Source: Verrucomicrobiota bacterium (GTDB lineage Bacteria > Verrucomicrobiota > Verrucomicrobiia > Verrucomicrobiales > Verrucomicrobiaceae). Taken from it: a stretch of 5,905 nucleotides of DNA. The stretch spans positions 1 to 5,905 of the forward strand of contig JAEYYS010000502.1 in NCBI GenBank assembly GCA_023428335.1, read 5' to 3'. The notes under the pieces are model-generated. The model made no database searches, was not told where the DNA came from, and saw nothing but the letters and a program-made list of their open reading frames with translations. This document shows positions 5,855-5,905 of this stretch, one piece after another (within the stretch, counting starts at the first letter, position 1; each line of letters starts with the position of its first letter). The position numbers and the translations under genes are program-made.

Positions 5855-5905
5855 TTCCTTCGCAAGCTCAGGCCATCCAGGTTTGGCTGCGCACAGGCCT
5901 TGCTG

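Larger units (their letters stand above)
5543..5905. other. Intergenic region upstream of rpmH, no gene seen
   Basis: I find no believable protein or complete RNA gene in these 363 bases. An open frame runs through on the minus strand (5865 to 5473), but it overlaps rpmH in another frame and resembles no family I know. From rpmH outward the stretch holds a C-rich leader, a promoter, a hairpin at 5671–5699, a second hairpin (ACGCCAG/CTGGCGT, 5730–5736 and 5741–5747), a double-hairpin element (5774–5842), a tRNA-like 3' end (5836–5854), and about 50 uncharacterised bases to the window edge. No DnaA boxes (TTATCCACA-like) are seen. Confidence 0.6.

Noticed and set aside
5473..5865. A 130-codon minus-strand open frame upstream of and overlapping rpmH
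   Set aside because: It overlaps rpmH out of frame, begins inside the tRNA-like fragment and hairpin element, crosses the predicted promoter, and matches no family I recognise.
5836..5905. A complete tRNA-Ser gene running off the right edge
   Set aside because: Only the 3' portion from the T-loop onward fits. The adjoining bases lack the GTTC and the 5' T-stem strand needed to pair with CCCTC, so the tRNA is not continuous here.
5543..5905. Replication origin or dnaA region, as often found beside rpmH
   Set aside because: No DnaA-box-like repeats, no AT-rich unwinding tract and no part of dnaA can be seen.

Overview
The window looks like a high-GC Gram-negative chromosome fragment. Its core is the conserved rpmH–rnpA–yidD–yidC–jag cluster on the minus strand. 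The YidC has the long periplasmic domain of diderm bacteria. The Jag-type protein is short, with KH and R3H domains but no Jag-N domain. Together with a DUF5069 gene, this best fits Verrucomicrobiota, perhaps the Opitutales side. That placement is inferred from gene content and sequence style, not from any search.

Layout. Positions 16–2245 (+) hold two genes in tandem: a small DUF5069 protein and a 590-residue SLC13-type permease carrying two cytosolic RCK_C (TrkA-C) domains. They converge on the minus-strand cluster, with only 6 bp between the two stop codons. Positions 2252–5542 (-), read right to left, are rpmH (ribosomal protein L34), rnpA (RNase P protein), yidD, yidC and the KH/R3H RNA-binding protein. 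Spacing is tight from rpmH to yidC: 17 bp, an ATGA overlap, then 18 bp. A 188-bp gap with palindromes and a terminator-like structure then separates yidC from jag. Positions 5543–5905 contain no convincing gene. They hold a probable promoter for rpmH (perfect TTGACA -35), several hairpins, and a 69-bp double-hairpin element whose edge overlaps a 19-nt sequence matching the 3' end of a serine tRNA. dnaA, often beside rpmH, is not in the window.

How the genes work together. L34 is a ribosomal subunit protein, RnpA assists RNase P in tRNA 5' maturation, and YidD and YidC act in inserting membrane proteins. The KH/R3H protein is a likely RNA-binding regulator often encoded next to yidC. The cluster therefore couples translation, RNA processing and membrane protein biogenesis. 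The DUF5069–SLC13 pair is functionally separate.

I do not see a clear new system. The points most worth a second look are the tRNA-end-linked double hairpin (5774–5854), the structured U-tract element before jag (2730–2792), a C-terminally extended L34, and an rnpA reading frame that stays open through the whole of rpmH.
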